DNA of 64,000 nucleotides from Yersinia rochesterensis (GCF_003600645.1 NZ_CP032482.1:1054001-1118000), one strand, 5' to 3'. Shown: positions 45,769 through 58,005, counted from the stretch's first letter. Made by a program: numbers and translations. Notes: a model not told the origin generated them from the letters alone.

Positions 45769-46605
45769 TTAGCCATAATAGGCGGGTATTCTGTTTTGTA
45801 TCATATGCTCCAGTAAGGCAATAAAAAGATCAGCACTGATAACTGATGAATAATCTATCGAAAATAGTATATTACCTTTCGCATCAAATAATCTTATCTT
45901 ATCATGATGCGCTTCACGTAAGGTTTCGATGCGCAATATATCCTCAATATTAATTGTACCTTTTTTTGTCACTAATGAGTGTGCGCTGAGTGACAGGGGG
46001 ATCGTATCCATCTGAATTCTTTTCATTTTACTGACATTAAATAGGAGTGATTTTGACCAAAAATCATTTCCTCGCACTATATCAAATGCGATTGTTTTAC
46101 CTCGCGATAATGCGTTTAAGCTTATTAATCCGACTTGCATAACTTGTTGATGAATTATCGTGTTTATGAGTGGATATGCATTGGTTATATTATTAAAGAT
46201 AATATTCCAAGGTTTGTTTTTTGTTGTGCGGAATGCCATGGCATTAATTCTACCATTAGGATTTATTCCTGTGTGATATTTATAAATATTTTCTATTTTA
46301 TTAAATGAGATAAAATAAATATTTCCATCATTATGATTAAAAACACGAATACCTTTTTCATAAAGAAAATAGGTAAATATGGGGCTTTCGTATAAACGCG
46401 AATAAATTAATAGACTTAATGATATACCGGCAATAGCAACGCATAGTATTGAAAGGATTGAAGGTGTTGAAAAGATAGATGTAGCCATTGATAAGCTAAT
46501 TACTACAAAACTCAATCCTAATATAAATACTATTATGCCAATAGTTAATGTTGAGTTTTTATTTTTCAACTCATGGCGGCTAAGTATTTTTCCTTCGTCG
46601 ATCAT
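45769..46605 (-). CDS. uncharacterised membrane protein (279 aa)
   Basis: A GGAG eight bases upstream selects ATG 46605. Two hydrophobic helices near the N-terminus (about residues 22-42 and 49-70, TIGIIVFILGLSFVVISL and SILSILCVAIAGISLSLLIYS) are followed by about 200 polar residues with beta-rich character (YFLYEKGIRVFNHNDGNIYFISFNKIENIYKY; a second, RIETLREAHHDKIRLFDAKGNILFSIDYSS), like PH-type domains. It is AT-rich compared with its neighbours and lies in reverse orientation between rseC and lepA, a pair that is contiguous in E. coli. I do not recognise the family. Confidence 0.8.
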   Translation of the reverse strand: MIDEGKILSRHELKNKNSTLTIGIIVFILGLSFVVISLSMATSIFSTPSILSILCVAIAGISLSLLIYSRLYESPIFTYFLYEKGIRVFNHNDGNIYFISFNKIENIYKYHTGINPNGRINAMAFRTTKNKPWNIIFNNITNAYPLINTIIHQQVMQVGLISLNALSRGKTIAFDIVRGNDFWSKSLLFNVSKMKRIQMDTIPLSLSAHSLVTKKGTINIEDILRIETLREAHHDKIRLFDAKGNILFSIDYSSVISADLFIALLEHMIQNRIPAYYG

Positions 46606-46970
46606 AATATACTCCATCCGGCCGCTGAGAAGATATTTCACTCGGTTATTATTGAATTACATTAATACTTTAGGCTCTTTATCAAGAGGGTAAATGAGCA
46701 TTTTCCTAAAGTGTTTTGATGAAGATTTATGGAATAGAAGGGGGATGAGTCGTTGAGTCAGGATGGCATCTTGACGATAACTGCCCATTGAGAGGTGCAG
46801 ATACATTTTAACAGCATAAATGAGATAACAAGCTAAGTGTGATGCCTTTCACGAGGCTGACTTACAGTGTAAGATGCGTGCATATTTATGTGGGTAGTTT
46901 TGGGTTTGAGTCCATCGCTGTGTCCACCAATAATTAATTAAAGACAACGACTAGAGAAAAATTCATATAA
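46606..46970. other. intergenic region upstream of lepA
   Basis: About 365 bases, no gene. It contains CTTAC-AGT-GTAAG at 46861-46873, a small perfect dyad that may be an operator for lepA or part of its promoter, and no terminator for the reverse gene. Confidence 0.45.
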
Positions 46971-48770
46971 ATGAAGCACATAAGAAACTTTTCTATTATT
47001 GCCCATATTGACCACGGTAAATCGACACTGTCGGATCGTATTATTCAGATTTGTGGCGGTTTATCTGAGCGAGAAATGGCCGCTCAAGTGCTGGATTCTA
47101 TGGATCTGGAGCGCGAGCGTGGCATTACCATCAAGGCACAAAGTGTGACACTTGATTACCACGCAAAAGATGGTCAAACCTATCAACTCAACTTTATCGA
47201 TACTCCCGGTCACGTTGACTTCTCTTATGAAGTTTCCCGCTCATTGGCGGCTTGTGAAGGGGCTTTATTGGTGGTTGATGCAGGGCAGGGCGTTGAAGCA
47301 CAAACGCTGGCAAACTGCTATACGGCGATGGAAATGAATCTGGAAGTTGTTCCAGTTCTGAATAAAATCGACTTACCTGCGGCGGATCCAGAGCGTGTTG
47401 CTGAAGAGATTGAAGACATTGTCGGCATTGATGCGACTGATGCAGTGCGTTGCTCAGCAAAAACTGGCGTAGGTGTTCCTGATATTCTTGAGCGACTGGT
47501 GCGTGATATTCCGCCGCCTCAGGGCGATCCTGATGGCCCATTACAGGCACTGATTATTGACTCCTGGTTTGATAACTATCTGGGCGTCGTATCATTAATC
47601 CGTATCAAGAATGGTTCGTTGCGTAAAGGCGATAAAGTTAAAGTTATGAGTACCGGGCAGAGCTACAACGCTGAACGCTTGGGTATCTTTACACCAAAAC
47701 GTGTTGATCGTGACGTACTAAACTGCGGTGAAGTAGGTTGGCTGGTCTGTGCGATAAAAGATATTTTGGGCGCACCGGTCGGCGATACACTGACATTGGC
47801 TCGTAACCCAGCTGAAAAATCATTACCTGGTTTTAAGAAAGTCAAACCACAGGTTTATGCGGGTCTGTTCCCGATTAGCTCCGATGACTATGAAGCTTTC
47901 CGTGATGCATTAGGCAAGCTGAGTCTTAATGACGCCTCTTTGTTCTATGAGCCAGAAAGTTCTACAGCACTGGGCTTTGGTTTCCGCTGTGGTTTCCTGG
48001 GCTTACTGCATATGGAAATCATTCAGGAACGTTTGGAGCGTGAGTACGATCTGGAGCTTATCACCACAGCACCAACGGTGGTGTATGAAGTGATTACAAC
48101 GGCTCAGGAAACGGTTTATGTCGATAGCCCTTCCAAGCTGCCAGCCTTGAATAACATTGAGGAATTGCGCGAACCTATTGCTGAATGCCATATGCTGTTG
48201 CCACAGGAATACCTAGGTAACGTCATTACATTGTGTATTGAAAAACGCGGCATGCAGACCAACATGGTTTACCACGGCAATCAAGTGGCGCTGACATATG
48301 AAATTCCGATGGCTGAAGTGGTGCTCGATTTCTTTGATCGCCTGAAATCTACATCTCGTGGTTATGCATCATTAGATTACAATTTTAAACGTTTCCAGCC
48401 TTCCGACATGGTGCGTGTTGATGTATTAATCAACAATGAGCGAGTTGATGCGCTGGCGCTCATTACTCACCGTGACAATGCGCAGTACCGCGGCCGTGAT
48501 CTGGTTGAGAAAATGAAGGAACTGATTCCACGTCAGCAATTTGATATTGCGATTCAGGCGGCTATCGGCAACCACATCATTGCTCGCTCGACGGTGAAAC
48601 AGTTACGGAAAAACGTATTGGCGAAGTGTTATGGCGGCGATGTTAGTCGTAAGAAGAAACTTCTGCAGAAACAGAAAGATGGTAAAAAACGTATGAAGCA
48701 GGTCGGTAACGTTGAATTACCGCAAGAAGCTTTCCTGGCTATTCTGCATGTCGGAAAAGACAGTAAATAA
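46971..48770 (+). CDS. lepA: elongation factor 4 (LepA)
   Basis: 599 residues. G1 AHIDHGKST (11-19), G2 RGITIKAQ, G3 DTPGHVDF, G4 NKIDLP; the LepA C-terminal domain ([63 protein letters not shown]) is complete. It binds ribosomes and promotes back-translocation or initiation. The lepA-lepB operon follows. Confidence 0.98.
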   Translation: MKHIRNFSIIAHIDHGKSTLSDRIIQICGGLSEREMAAQVLDSMDLERERGITIKAQSVTLDYHAKDGQTYQLNFIDTPGHVDFSYEVSRSLAACEGALLVVDAGQGVEAQTLANCYTAMEMNLEVVPVLNKIDLPAADPERVAEEIEDIVGIDATDAVRCSAKTGVGVPDILERLVRDIPPPQGDPDGPLQALIIDSWFDNYLGVVSLIRIKNGSLRKGDKVKVMSTGQSYNAERLGIFTPKRVDRDVLNCGEVGWLVCAIKDILGAPVGDTLTLARNPAEKSLPGFKKVKPQVYAGLFPISSDDYEAFRDALGKLSLNDASLFYEPESSTALGFGFRCGFLGLLHMEIIQERLEREYDLELITTAPTVVYEVITTAQETVYVDSPSKLPALNNIEELREPIAECHMLLPQEYLGNVITLCIEKRGMQTNMVYHGNQVALTYEIPMAEVVLDFFDRLKSTSRGYASLDYNFKRFQPSDMVRVDVLINNERVDALALITHRDNAQYRGRDLVEKMKELIPRQQFDIAIQAAIGNHIIARSTVKQLRKNVLAKCYGGDVSRKKKLLQKQKDGKKRMKQVGNVELPQEAFLAILHVGKDSK

Positions 48771-48779
48771 GGAGTTTTG

Positions 48780-49778
48780 ATGGCTAACATGTTTGCCTTG
48801 ATTTTAGCGATAGCAACGTTGGTGACTGGAGTTATCTGGTGCTTCGAGCGGTTTAAATGGGGGCCAGCCCGTCAGGCAAAAGTTGCGGCTGTTAACGCCC
48901 AAACTGCGGCTATCAAGGCGCAAACCGGGAGTGCGGTAGATAACAAGACTCTCGCGCCAGCTGCAAGACAGCCTGGTTGGATTGAGACTTGTGCTTCAGT
49001 CTTCCCGGTGTTAGCTCTGGTATTTATCGTGCGCTCGTTTATTTACGAGCCTTTCCAGATCCCATCTGGCTCGATGATGCCCACATTATTGATCGGTGAC
49101 TTCATTCTGGTAGAGAAGTTTGCTTACGGAGTTAAAGATCCTATTACGCAAACTACGCTGATCCCTACCGGGCATCCGAAGCGCGGTGATGTCGCCGTGT
49201 TTAAATATCCGCTAGACCCTCGTTTGGACTATATCAAGCGAGTGGTGGGTTTGCCGGGTGACCGGGTAAGTTACAATCCAATCAGTAAAGAAGTGACGGT
49301 TCAACCTGCTTGTAATACAGGGATTTCTTGTGACAGTGCATTGCCGATTACTTACAGTGCATCAGAACCAAGTGATTTCGTACAGACATTCCGTTATAGC
49401 GGTAATGGTGAGGCCTCTGCTGGTTTCTTCCAAATTCCGTTAAATCAGGCAGTGCCAGATGGTGGAGTTCGTCTGCGTGAGCGGACCGAAACCCTCGGCC
49501 CAGTTGCTCATCAGATCCTCACGGTGCCGGGCCGGCAAGAACAGGTTGGGGCTTATTATCAGCAACCTAATCAGCCGTTAGGCGTGTGGGTTGTGCCAGA
49601 AGGTCATTACTTTATGATGGGTGATAACCGGGATAATAGTGCCGATAGCCGCTATTGGGGCTTTGTGCCAGAACGTAATCTGGTGGGTAAAGCTACGGCT
49701 ATTTGGATGAGTTTTGAAAAGCAAGAAGGTGAATGGCCAACGGGTGTACGTTTAAGTCGTATTGGCGGAATTCATTAA
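48780..49778 (+). CDS. lepB: signal peptidase I
   Basis: 332 residues. Two N-terminal membrane segments (about 4-20 and 75-90), then the catalytic Ser98 in IPSGSMMPTLLIGD and Lys153 in DYIKRVVGLPGD. Cleaves signal peptides on the outer face of the inner membrane. ATG 48780 follows AAGGAG; a TTG at 48777 could extend it by one residue. Confidence 0.97.
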   Translation: MANMFALILAIATLVTGVIWCFERFKWGPARQAKVAAVNAQTAAIKAQTGSAVDNKTLAPAARQPGWIETCASVFPVLALVFIVRSFIYEPFQIPSGSMMPTLLIGDFILVEKFAYGVKDPITQTTLIPTGHPKRGDVAVFKYPLDPRLDYIKRVVGLPGDRVSYNPISKEVTVQPACNTGISCDSALPITYSASEPSDFVQTFRYSGNGEASAGFFQIPLNQAVPDGGVRLRERTETLGPVAHQILTVPGRQEQVGAYYQQPNQPLGVWVVPEGHYFMMGDNRDNSADSRYWGFVPERNLVGKATAIWMSFEKQEGEWPTGVRLSRIGGIH

Positions 49779-49792
49779 TCTATATTGAGTCA

Positions 49793-49830
49793 TTGAAGTG
49801 ACCGTGGGGATAAATACGCTGTCACTTCAA
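49793..49830 (+). promoter_or_regulatory. long hairpin in rnc leader
   Basis: TTGAAGTGAC (49793-49802) and GTCACTTCAA (49821-49830) form a perfect 10-bp stem, loop 18 bases, about 190 bases before the rnc start. No T-run follows. E. coli rnc mRNA also has a leader hairpin that RNase III cleaves to limit its own synthesis; the present hairpin is a good candidate for that role. Confidence 0.55.
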
Positions 49831-50012
49831 GTTCGCAGGACATTTAAACGCAGCATTATATTTCCACTCGTTGTAGAATAACCTTTCGAGCGATAACAGT
49901 TGGCTCTTTTATGGGGGCCACTGCAAACGAAACAGTTTTGTTTTGGTAATATTGGCCAATCAGACCTGTTCCGTATGCTGTAGTTTTTGACGCATTCTTG
50001 ATCTATTGGTAA

Positions 50013-51604
<1,592 letters not shown>

Positions 51605-51612
51605 GCTCGCCG

Positions 51613-52338
51613 ATGGAAGGTTGGCAACGCGCATTTGTCCTGCATGGGCGACCTTACAGTGAAACCAGTTTAATGCTGGATTTATTCACTGAGGGGGAGG
51701 GCCGCATGAGGGTGTTGGCAAAAGGTGTGCGAAGTCGCCGTTCCAATCTAAAAGGCTGCTTGCAGCCTTTTACGCCATTACTGGTTCGTTGGACTGGGCG
51801 TGGTGAAGTTAAAACGTTGCGTAGTGCCGAGCCGGTTTCACTGGCTCTCCCATTGACTGGCTCAATGTTGTACAGCGGCCTATATGTCAACGAGCTGCTC
51901 GCGCGCGTCCTCGAACACCAAACCAATTACTCCGCTCTATTCTTCGACTATCTGCATTGTTTACAATCATTGGCTGGTAGCGATGGTTCCCCTGAATATG
52001 CTTTGCGCCAGTTTGAATTGGCGATATTGGCTCATCTTGGCTATGGCGTTGATTTCCTTCATTGCGCGGGGAGTGGCCAGCCGGTGTCTGATACCATGAC
52101 TTACCGCTACCGCGAGGAAAAAGGATTTATTGCCAGTTTGGTGGTTGATCACTACAGCTTTACTGGCCGCCAATTATTGGCTCTGGCTAACCGTGAGTTT
52201 CCTGATGCTGATACGTTGCGTGCAGCCAAGCGTTTTACCCGCATTGCTCTGAAACCTTACTTGGGGGGGAAGCCCTTAAAAAGCCGCGAACTGTTCCGCC
52301 AATTTGTGATTAAACCGCCAGCAGAACCCTTGCCCTAG
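51613..52338 (+). CDS. recO: DNA repair protein RecO
   Basis: 241 residues. The N-terminal OB-fold ([39 protein letters not shown]) and helical C-terminal part are typical for RecO, which loads RecA with RecR on SSB-coated DNA. Follows era by eight bases and probably belongs to the rnc-era-recO operon. Confidence 0.97.
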   Translation: MEGWQRAFVLHGRPYSETSLMLDLFTEGEGRMRVLAKGVRSRRSNLKGCLQPFTPLLVRWTGRGEVKTLRSAEPVSLALPLTGSMLYSGLYVNELLARVLEHQTNYSALFFDYLHCLQSLAGSDGSPEYALRQFELAILAHLGYGVDFLHCAGSGQPVSDTMTYRYREEKGFIASLVVDHYSFTGRQLLALANREFPDADTLRAAKRFTRIALKPYLGGKPLKSRELFRQFVIKPPAEPLP

Positions 52339-52504
52339 TACCTGCAATCCATTGTTTACATTGCGGTTCACCAACTTTCCTTTACTGTGCCTATCCGCTG
52401 CCCACTGACTCGGTGTAAACTGCCAGACACTTACGCGTTTATTGGCAAGCATTCTTGCATGCCTATTAATCTATCAAAGATGCATCCATACCTGGAGGGC
52501 TGTC

Positions 52505-53236
52505 ATGGCTGATTTGTTGCTGGGCGTTAATATTGATCACATTGCGACATTACGAAATGCACGTGGGACCATTTACCCCGATCCTGTTCAGGCCGCTTTT
52601 ATTGCAGAACAAGCCGGCGCTGACGGTATTACCGTCCATTTACGCGAAGATCGCCGCCATATCACGGATCGTGACGTACGCATTCTGCGCCAAACCATCC
52701 AAACTCGCATGAATCTGGAAATGGCTGTCACCGATGAAATGGTGGGTATTGCTTGTGAGATAAGCCCACACTTTTGCTGTTTGGTACCGGAAAAACGGCA
52801 GGAAGTCACTACTGAGGGTGGGCTGGATGTTGCAGGTCAAATTGATAAAATGACTGTCGCGGTGAGACGGCTTGCTGAGGCAGGTATTCTGGTTTCACTG
52901 TTTATCGATGCTGATATGCGCCAAATTGATGCCGCTGTGACTGTCGGGGCACCTTACATTGAGATTCATACTGGCGCTTATGCTGATGCTTCTTCAGATT
53001 TAGCTCGTCAGGCTGAATTAATGCGGATCGCCAAAGCGGCGACCTATGCTGCCAGCAAAGGGCTGAAAGTTAACGCGGGTCACGGCCTGACTTATCATAA
53101 TGTCCAACCCATTGCCGCCTTACCAGAGATGCATGAGCTAAATATTGGTCATGCAATCATTGGTCAGGCCGTTATGTCGGGGCTTGCTGCTGCTGTTACC
53201 GATATGAAAGTATTGATGCGAGAAGCTCGTCGGTAA
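52505..53236 (+). CDS. pdxJ: pyridoxine 5'-phosphate synthase
   Basis: 243 residues of the TIM-barrel family. Conserved [24 protein letters not shown] at the start, HLREDRRHI and [12 protein letters not shown]. It condenses 1-deoxyxylulose 5-phosphate with 3-amino-2-oxopropyl phosphate to pyridoxine 5'-phosphate. ATG 52505 follows GGAGGGCTGTC. Confidence 0.98.
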   Translation: MADLLLGVNIDHIATLRNARGTIYPDPVQAAFIAEQAGADGITVHLREDRRHITDRDVRILRQTIQTRMNLEMAVTDEMVGIACEISPHFCCLVPEKRQEVTTEGGLDVAGQIDKMTVAVRRLAEAGILVSLFIDADMRQIDAAVTVGAPYIEIHTGAYADASSDLARQAELMRIAKAATYAASKGLKVNAGHGLTYHNVQPIAALPEMHELNIGHAIIGQAVMSGLAAAVTDMKVLMREARR

Positions 53237-53616
53237 TGGCTATTATTGGGTTAGGTACTGATATTGTTGAGATTTCTAGGATAGAAGCCGTGGTTGAACG
53301 CAGTGGTGATAAGCTGGCACGGCGTATTCTCAGCCCATCGGAATGGCAACATTATCAGCAGCACCAACAGCCAATCCGTTTTTTGGCCAAACGTTTTGCC
53401 GTTAAAGAAGCTGCCGCTAAAGCATTCGGCACCGGTATCCGTAATGGTTTGGCATTTAACCAGTTCGAAGTGGTTAACGATGCATTGGGCAAACCAACGC
53501 TACGTTTACATCAACGAGCGGCAGAGTTGGCGGCCGAACTCGGAGTCAAATCTTTGCATGTAACCTTGGCAGATGAACGGCGTTATGCCTGCGCCACTGT
53601 GATTATCGAAAGCTAA
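53236..53616 (+). CDS. acpS: holo-[acyl-carrier-protein] synthase
   Basis: 126 residues. [13 protein letters not shown] at the N-terminus and the [21 protein letters not shown] motif bind coenzyme A and magnesium; it transfers 4'-phosphopantetheine to apo-ACP. Overlaps pdxJ stop by one base (TAATG). Confidence 0.97.
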   Translation: MAIIGLGTDIVEISRIEAVVERSGDKLARRILSPSEWQHYQQHQQPIRFLAKRFAVKEAAAKAFGTGIRNGLAFNQFEVVNDALGKPTLRLHQRAAELAAELGVKSLHVTLADERRYACATVIIES

Positions 53617-53655
53617 AACTCGTTATTGCCATCAAGACGCAGTGAACGGGAATGG

Positions 53656-53686
53656 AAGGGCGAGTATGAAAATACCGCCCTTTTTT
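53656..53686 (+). terminator. terminator of pdxJ-acpS
   Basis: An 11-bp stem with one bulge (aagggcg.. / ..gccctt, inner gtat/atac, loop gaaa) and T-run. Confidence 0.85.
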
Positions 53687-53713
53687 GTCTTTATTTTATC
53701 TAATTGTAAGTTC

Positions 53714-53908
53714 TCACTCCCATACCTCTTTCCAATTCTCCGTCTGAAATTTGTGCTCGTTGTACATCGCCGCCGGACGAAAACTCACCGAAATAAATCT
53801 TAATTTTGCGATCAGCCCAACAAGTTGGTTAACCAATACTTCATTTGGTCGCCCAATTGATGGTACTTGTAATACCAAATTATTGGGCGTCACAGACAGT
53901 TTGTTCAT
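53714..53908 (-). CDS. hypothetical short ORF
   Basis: 64 codons from ATG 53908, product starting MNKLSVTPNNLVLQVPSIGR and lacking hydrophobic or known motifs. No convincing ribosome-binding site was seen. It might be the tail of a decayed gene, as the region has many stops in the other frames. Weak support. Confidence 0.25.
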   Translation of the reverse strand: MNKLSVTPNNLVLQVPSIGRPNEVLVNQLVGLIAKLRFISVSFRPAAMYNEHKFQTENWKEVWE

Positions 53909-53975
53909 GCGAGTACAAAATTAAAACAGAAATAGCAGTATGACAGCGATTTTCGATCAACAAAAAATCACTAGG

Positions 53976-53990
53976 ATTGGTCTGACCAAT
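53976..53990. promoter_or_regulatory. GntR/PdhR-type operator upstream of GntP-like permease
   Basis: ATTGGTC-T-GACCAAT is a perfect 7-bp palindrome with one central base and fits ATTGGTnnnACCAAT of the FadR-subfamily of GntR regulators (PdhR, FadR-type). It lies about 57 bases before the start codon and would overlap the -35 region, so repression is likely. Confidence 0.65.
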
Positions 53991-54046
53991 ATAAGAATAG
54001 TGATACTAGAAAAAATTTGATGTTTCATAACTGGGGAAAATAAAAG

Positions 54047-55390
54047 ATGGAATGGATTAATATCCTATGGGTGGTATTGGGCATTGGCTTAATGCTAGTG
54101 CTGAATATACGCTATCAGATTAACTCAATGATTGCCTTGCTGTTAGCGGCTCTGTTAGTGGGCACTCTCGCCGGTATGGATCTGCTCAAACTTCTGCATA
54201 CCATTAAAGCGGGGTTTGGTGGGACGCTCGGTGAACTGGCAATAATTGTCGTATTTGGTGCTGTGATCGGCAAGTTGATGGTCGATTCCGGCGCTGCTCA
54301 TCAGATAGCTCAAACACTCTTACGCCAATTTGGGCTTAAGTATGTCGAGTTTGCGGTCATCATCATTGGCCTGATCTTTGGTTTGGCGATGTTCTATGAG
54401 GTTGCCTTTATTATTTTGGCACCATTGATCATTGCTATTGCCGTTGAAGCCAAGATCCCATTCCTCAAACTGGCGATCCCGGCAGTAGCTGCCGCGACCA
54501 CTGCGCATTCCCTTTTCCCACCACAGCCAGGGCCAGTTGCACTGGTTAGTGCCTATGGTGCTGATATGGGGATGGTTTATATCTATGGGGTTTTGGTTGC
54601 CATCCCTTCTGTTATTTGTGCGGGTCTGATTTTGCCGAAGTTTCTCGGTAATTTGGAACGACCAATTCCAACTTTCCTGAAAGCAGAAAATCCGCTTGAT
54701 GAAAACAACCTGCCGTCGTTCAGCACCTCGATTCTGGTGCCGTTAATCCCTGCTTTCATTATGATTTTTACCACCATTGCCAATATCTGGCTGGTGAAAG
54801 GGACGACGTCGTACACCATCCTTAACTTCTTGGGTTCATCACCCATTGCCATGTTTATCGCCATGCTGGTTGCTTTTGTACTGTTTGGCACCGGGCGCGG
54901 TCATAAAATGGAATGGGTCATGCACTCATTTGAAGGGGCGGTGAAAGGCATAGCCATGGTCATCTTGATCATTGGTGCGGGCGGGGCGCTAAAGCAGGTC
55001 ATCATTGATACTGGCATTGGCGATACCATTGGTATGTTGATGTCAGCTGGTGGGGTGTCACCTTACATCATGGCCTGGCTGATTACCGTGCTTATCCGCC
55101 TGTCAACCGGGCAGGGTGTGGTGTCGGCAATGACTGCCGCAGGTATTATTGGTGCCGCAGTTATGGACCCAGTAACACATACGATTACCTCTGTCGATCC
55201 GGCACTGTTGGTACTGGCAACGGCGGCAGGTTCTAATACTTTCACTCATATTAATGATGCTTCATTCTGGCTGTTCAAAGGGTATTTTGATCTGTCGATT
55301 AAAGACACACTGAAGACTTGGGGCTTGCTAGAGTTAACTAACTCAGTGGTGGGCTTGGCGATGGTGTTGCTGATCAGTTTGTTTATTTAA
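54047..55390 (+). CDS. GntP-family permease (gluconate-type)
   Basis: 447 residues, about twelve membrane segments. The GntP/IdnT/DsdX family is recognised from [54 protein letters not shown] and [18 protein letters not shown]. Members take up gluconate, idonate, glycerate or D-serine with protons; the substrate cannot be decided. There is no gluconate kinase or dehydratase beside it. RBS GGGGAAAA. Confidence 0.88.
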   Translation: MEWINILWVVLGIGLMLVLNIRYQINSMIALLLAALLVGTLAGMDLLKLLHTIKAGFGGTLGELAIIVVFGAVIGKLMVDSGAAHQIAQTLLRQFGLKYVEFAVIIIGLIFGLAMFYEVAFIILAPLIIAIAVEAKIPFLKLAIPAVAAATTAHSLFPPQPGPVALVSAYGADMGMVYIYGVLVAIPSVICAGLILPKFLGNLERPIPTFLKAENPLDENNLPSFSTSILVPLIPAFIMIFTTIANIWLVKGTTSYTILNFLGSSPIAMFIAMLVAFVLFGTGRGHKMEWVMHSFEGAVKGIAMVILIIGAGGALKQVIIDTGIGDTIGMLMSAGGVSPYIMAWLITVLIRLSTGQGVVSAMTAAGIIGAAVMDPVTHTITSVDPALLVLATAAGSNTFTHINDASFWLFKGYFDLSIKDTLKTWGLLELTNSVVGLAMVLLISLFI

Positions 55391-55477
55391 TGTAGTGTTG
55401 AGTTGAGTTGAGTTGATTTTATTATCAGTGCTTCTGTGGAGGCACTGATAATTGACCTCACAGGAAAGTCATAGAAA

Positions 55478-55738
55478 TTAGAGACGATCGGCGTGATGCA
55501 ATTGGACAAACTTGTCCCACAGCTGCTCGTTAGTTTCTACCCAAGCGGGATCGATAGAAATTGTATTATCAATAGGGCAGACCAACTGACAAGTTGGGGT
55601 TTCGTAATGACCGACGCATTCTGTACAGCGCATCGGGTCAATTTGATAAATTTCTGCACCCATGGAAATTGCCTCGTTAGGGCATTCCGGCTCGCACATG
55701 TCGCAATTAATACATTTACGAGTGATCAACAGGGCCAT
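55478..55738 (-). CDS. yfhL: YfhL, 4Fe-4S ferredoxin
   Basis: 86 residues. Two ferredoxin clusters: CINCDMCEPECPNEA and CTECVGHYETPTCQLVCP, the second with an insertion between second and third Cys as in the Alvin/YfhL type. Electron carrier in the cytoplasm. In E. coli it is next to acpS; here a permease intervenes. Confidence 0.95.
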   Translation of the reverse strand: MALLITRKCINCDMCEPECPNEAISMGAEIYQIDPMRCTECVGHYETPTCQLVCPIDNTISIDPAWVETNEQLWDKFVQLHHADRL

Positions 55739-55799
55739 GGTTCCTCTTACCTTAGGTCGGGTGTTCTTAACAGCGGTGGATTATACCCCTCTGGTATCC

Positions 55800-56642
55800 T
55801 TAGACCAGTTTTTTCACCAGCGCCGCACTGTACTTAATATGCTCCTGAGCACTTTCAAGGTCTTGCTGGATCATCGCCATAAATAGCAAGTCAGTCAGCG
55901 CGTATTGGGCAGTGCTCGACGAAATGGCTGCGCTGCGAATGGCTGGCTCTTCCGAAATAGTATACAAACAATGGTCAGCCCGCTGCTGCAAGCTATTTGG
56001 GGTAAAACTGGTCAGCGCCAACACCTTAGCACCGCAGCGTTGTGCTTCTTCTGCTGCCAAATTAAGCTCACGACGCTCTCCGCTAAAGGAGATCGCCAGC
56101 AGTAAGTCTTGGCTATCCAAGGTCTGTACCGCCGCCAGTTGTGCATGCATATCCGTTTCAGACACCGCCATAACGCCTATTTTCAATAGTTTATGTGCAA
56201 AATCTTTCGCCACTAAGCCCGATGCCCCCAAACCGGTCAAAATAATCCTTCGCGCCGCCCGTAGCATCGCCAGTGCTTCTGCTAAGCGTTGTTCGCTATT
56301 GATATCCAAAGTCGCTCGTAGTGCGGCAACTTTTTCAGCCAATAACTTTTCGCCCACTGTTTTTAAACTGTCGGTACTCAAAATTTGGTTGTGGAGAGTG
56401 ACCGCCTGCTCAGGAGTGGCCACAATCTCACTCAATGCTTGTTTCAGTGCCGGGAAGCCTTTATAACCTAATTTTTGGGCAAATTTGACCACCGCAGATT
56501 GGCTAACGCCAGTTTGTTGTGCCAGTTTTTGTGAGCTGAGGTGGCGTGCCAGTTCGGGGTTAGTCAGCAGGAAATCGGCTAACTTACGATCATTTTGTGC
56601 CAGCGTTGGATAGAGCTGACGAATGCGAAGAAGACTACTCAT
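55800..56642 (-). CDS. yfhH: MurR/RpiR-family regulator YfhH
   Basis: 280 residues. Winged-HTH N-terminal domain (SSLLRIRQLYPTLAQNDRKLADFLL, SQKLAQQTGVSQSAVVKFAQKLGYKGF) and a SIS sugar-phosphate domain (ILTGLGASGLVAKDFAHKL, ISFSGERREL). RpiR relatives sense phosphosugars; the nearest phosphosugar gene here is murQ, about 1.7 kb away on the other strand, so MurNAc-6-phosphate is a candidate ligand. Divergent from the accessory genes. Confidence 0.85.
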   Translation of the reverse strand: MSSLLRIRQLYPTLAQNDRKLADFLLTNPELARHLSSQKLAQQTGVSQSAVVKFAQKLGYKGFPALKQALSEIVATPEQAVTLHNQILSTDSLKTVGEKLLAEKVAALRATLDINSEQRLAEALAMLRAARRIILTGLGASGLVAKDFAHKLLKIGVMAVSETDMHAQLAAVQTLDSQDLLLAISFSGERRELNLAAEEAQRCGAKVLALTSFTPNSLQQRADHCLYTISEEPAIRSAAISSSTAQYALTDLLFMAMIQQDLESAQEHIKYSAALVKKLV

Positions 56643-56893
56643 AAATCAGTTCCTGAATATGGGAGGTTATTCTGCCAAGTTGGTTAATAATACCCATAAA
56701 AAATAAAATCAAAGGCCAAGTGCTGGAGCATAACATCTTTTTTTTGTAAGAGTCCGGTGAATAGGTCAAGAAATCATCCATTTTTATCCAGATTCAATGA
56801 CATTAAATCACTACGAATAGACAGCCCAATAAGGAAATTTAATTTACAGTTAGCTGTTGTGGTGCTGGTTGAATATTAAATTCTCTTTATAGA

Positions 56894-57610
56894 TTAGTAA
56901 TAAACGGGTTTAATCAATTGCAACTCAACAGCAAGGCTTATAGCATGCTTGGCATTTGTTACTCCTTGTTTTCTAACCGCTCTCCCCATATGGTGTTTTA
57001 CTGTGGTGGGTTGTATTCCTAAAATAAGAGCTATTTCTTGATAGGATTTACCAACACTTGCCCAATAAATAATCTCATTTTCACGCTTTGAAAAAATTTC
57101 GTTTTTATTCATTTTATAAAAATAATTAGTGCTATTAACATCGTTATAAAGTGAGGTCAGTTCTTCATGAGTATTCATTAATAGCAACTGGATATTACCT
57201 TTTTCCTGATCGAACTCTTTTTCCACATCGACATCTTTGCCTATCATCAGAGAAAGAACGACTAAGTTTGAGTTTTGATCGTGTAGGACAAAGGTATATC
57301 CATTAATAAAATCATGCTGCTTAGCCAAATCAAATAATTTGGGTGACTTTAATATAATATTTTCATCCCAAGAAAAAGGTGTAACCCGATGTGCTGCAGT
57401 AAGAAGAACCGGATCTATAAACTGAAAGTTATTCTGTATATAAAAATCAACCCATTTATCTCTATTGGAAATAGCCGTAAAATCACAAGGATTTCTCTTG
57501 TTCATGATTGCATATGCATATTTGATATTATTGTATTTTTCGAGTTTTCGTTCAAGTTGTTTCTTTATGCTAGAATTAATTAATTTGTTTTTGAAAAATA
57601 ATTTATTCAA
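56894..57610 (-). CDS. LuxR-type acyl-homoserine-lactone receptor without synthase (LuxR solo)
   Basis: 238 residues from TTG 57610 (GGAG seven bases upstream). Autoinducer-domain residues of TraR/LuxR are conserved: Trp53, Tyr57, Asp66, Pro67, Trp81 and Gly104 (KWVDFYIQ, FIDPVLL, PFSWDE, FINGYTF). The C-terminal GerE-type helix-turn-helix reads SKRENEIIYWASVGKSYQEI...TTVKHHMGRAVRKQG. No luxI-like gene is in the window, so it would respond to its own distant synthase or to foreign signals. The gene and its flanks are clearly more AT-rich than neighbours, a sign of acquisition. Confidence 0.9.
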   Translation of the reverse strand: MNKLFFKNKLINSSIKKQLERKLEKYNNIKYAYAIMNKRNPCDFTAISNRDKWVDFYIQNNFQFIDPVLLTAAHRVTPFSWDENIILKSPKLFDLAKQHDFINGYTFVLHDQNSNLVVLSLMIGKDVDVEKEFDQEKGNIQLLLMNTHEELTSLYNDVNSTNYFYKMNKNEIFSKRENEIIYWASVGKSYQEIALILGIQPTTVKHHMGRAVRKQGVTNAKHAISLAVELQLIKPVYY

Positions 57611-58005
57611 GGTCCATCTCCTTAATAAAATATATTTTTATTAAGAGATAGTATACCAAGTGGATTTATCTGTAAATAACCTATTGCTTGATGATTTATA
57701 GTAATAAATATTAAAAAAATATTTGCCATAATAATGCTTTTTAATATGCATGTATTTCATATGGAAAGTGAGTTTATAATTTTTCTAATAATAAAGTATT
57801 TATATTAATTAAAAATAACGTTACATTTTAAAGTACAGTCCTAGATTGTACCTTAGTACCATTACTATCGTTTATCTATATGCGTATAATACTCACAATA
57901 GGTTGATGGAGATATTTGGCATCAAAATTTTGGTGGCGATTTTTTATTATTAACTGTCTGTTAAATTAACTTTTGTGTATGGGGGTTATATTGAAAGGGG
58001 GTTTT
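57611..58005. other. AT-rich divergent region between luxR solo and nlp-like gene
   Basis: About 395 bases. It contains the dyad GTACCTTAGTAC (57848-57859) and long A/T runs, and no gene. The region could hold the promoters of both genes; I cannot identify a lux box with confidence. Confidence 0.45.

Noticed and set aside
55493..55837. 114-codon frame opposite yfhL
   Set aside because: Antisense to a clearly conserved ferredoxin gene with no homology of its own.
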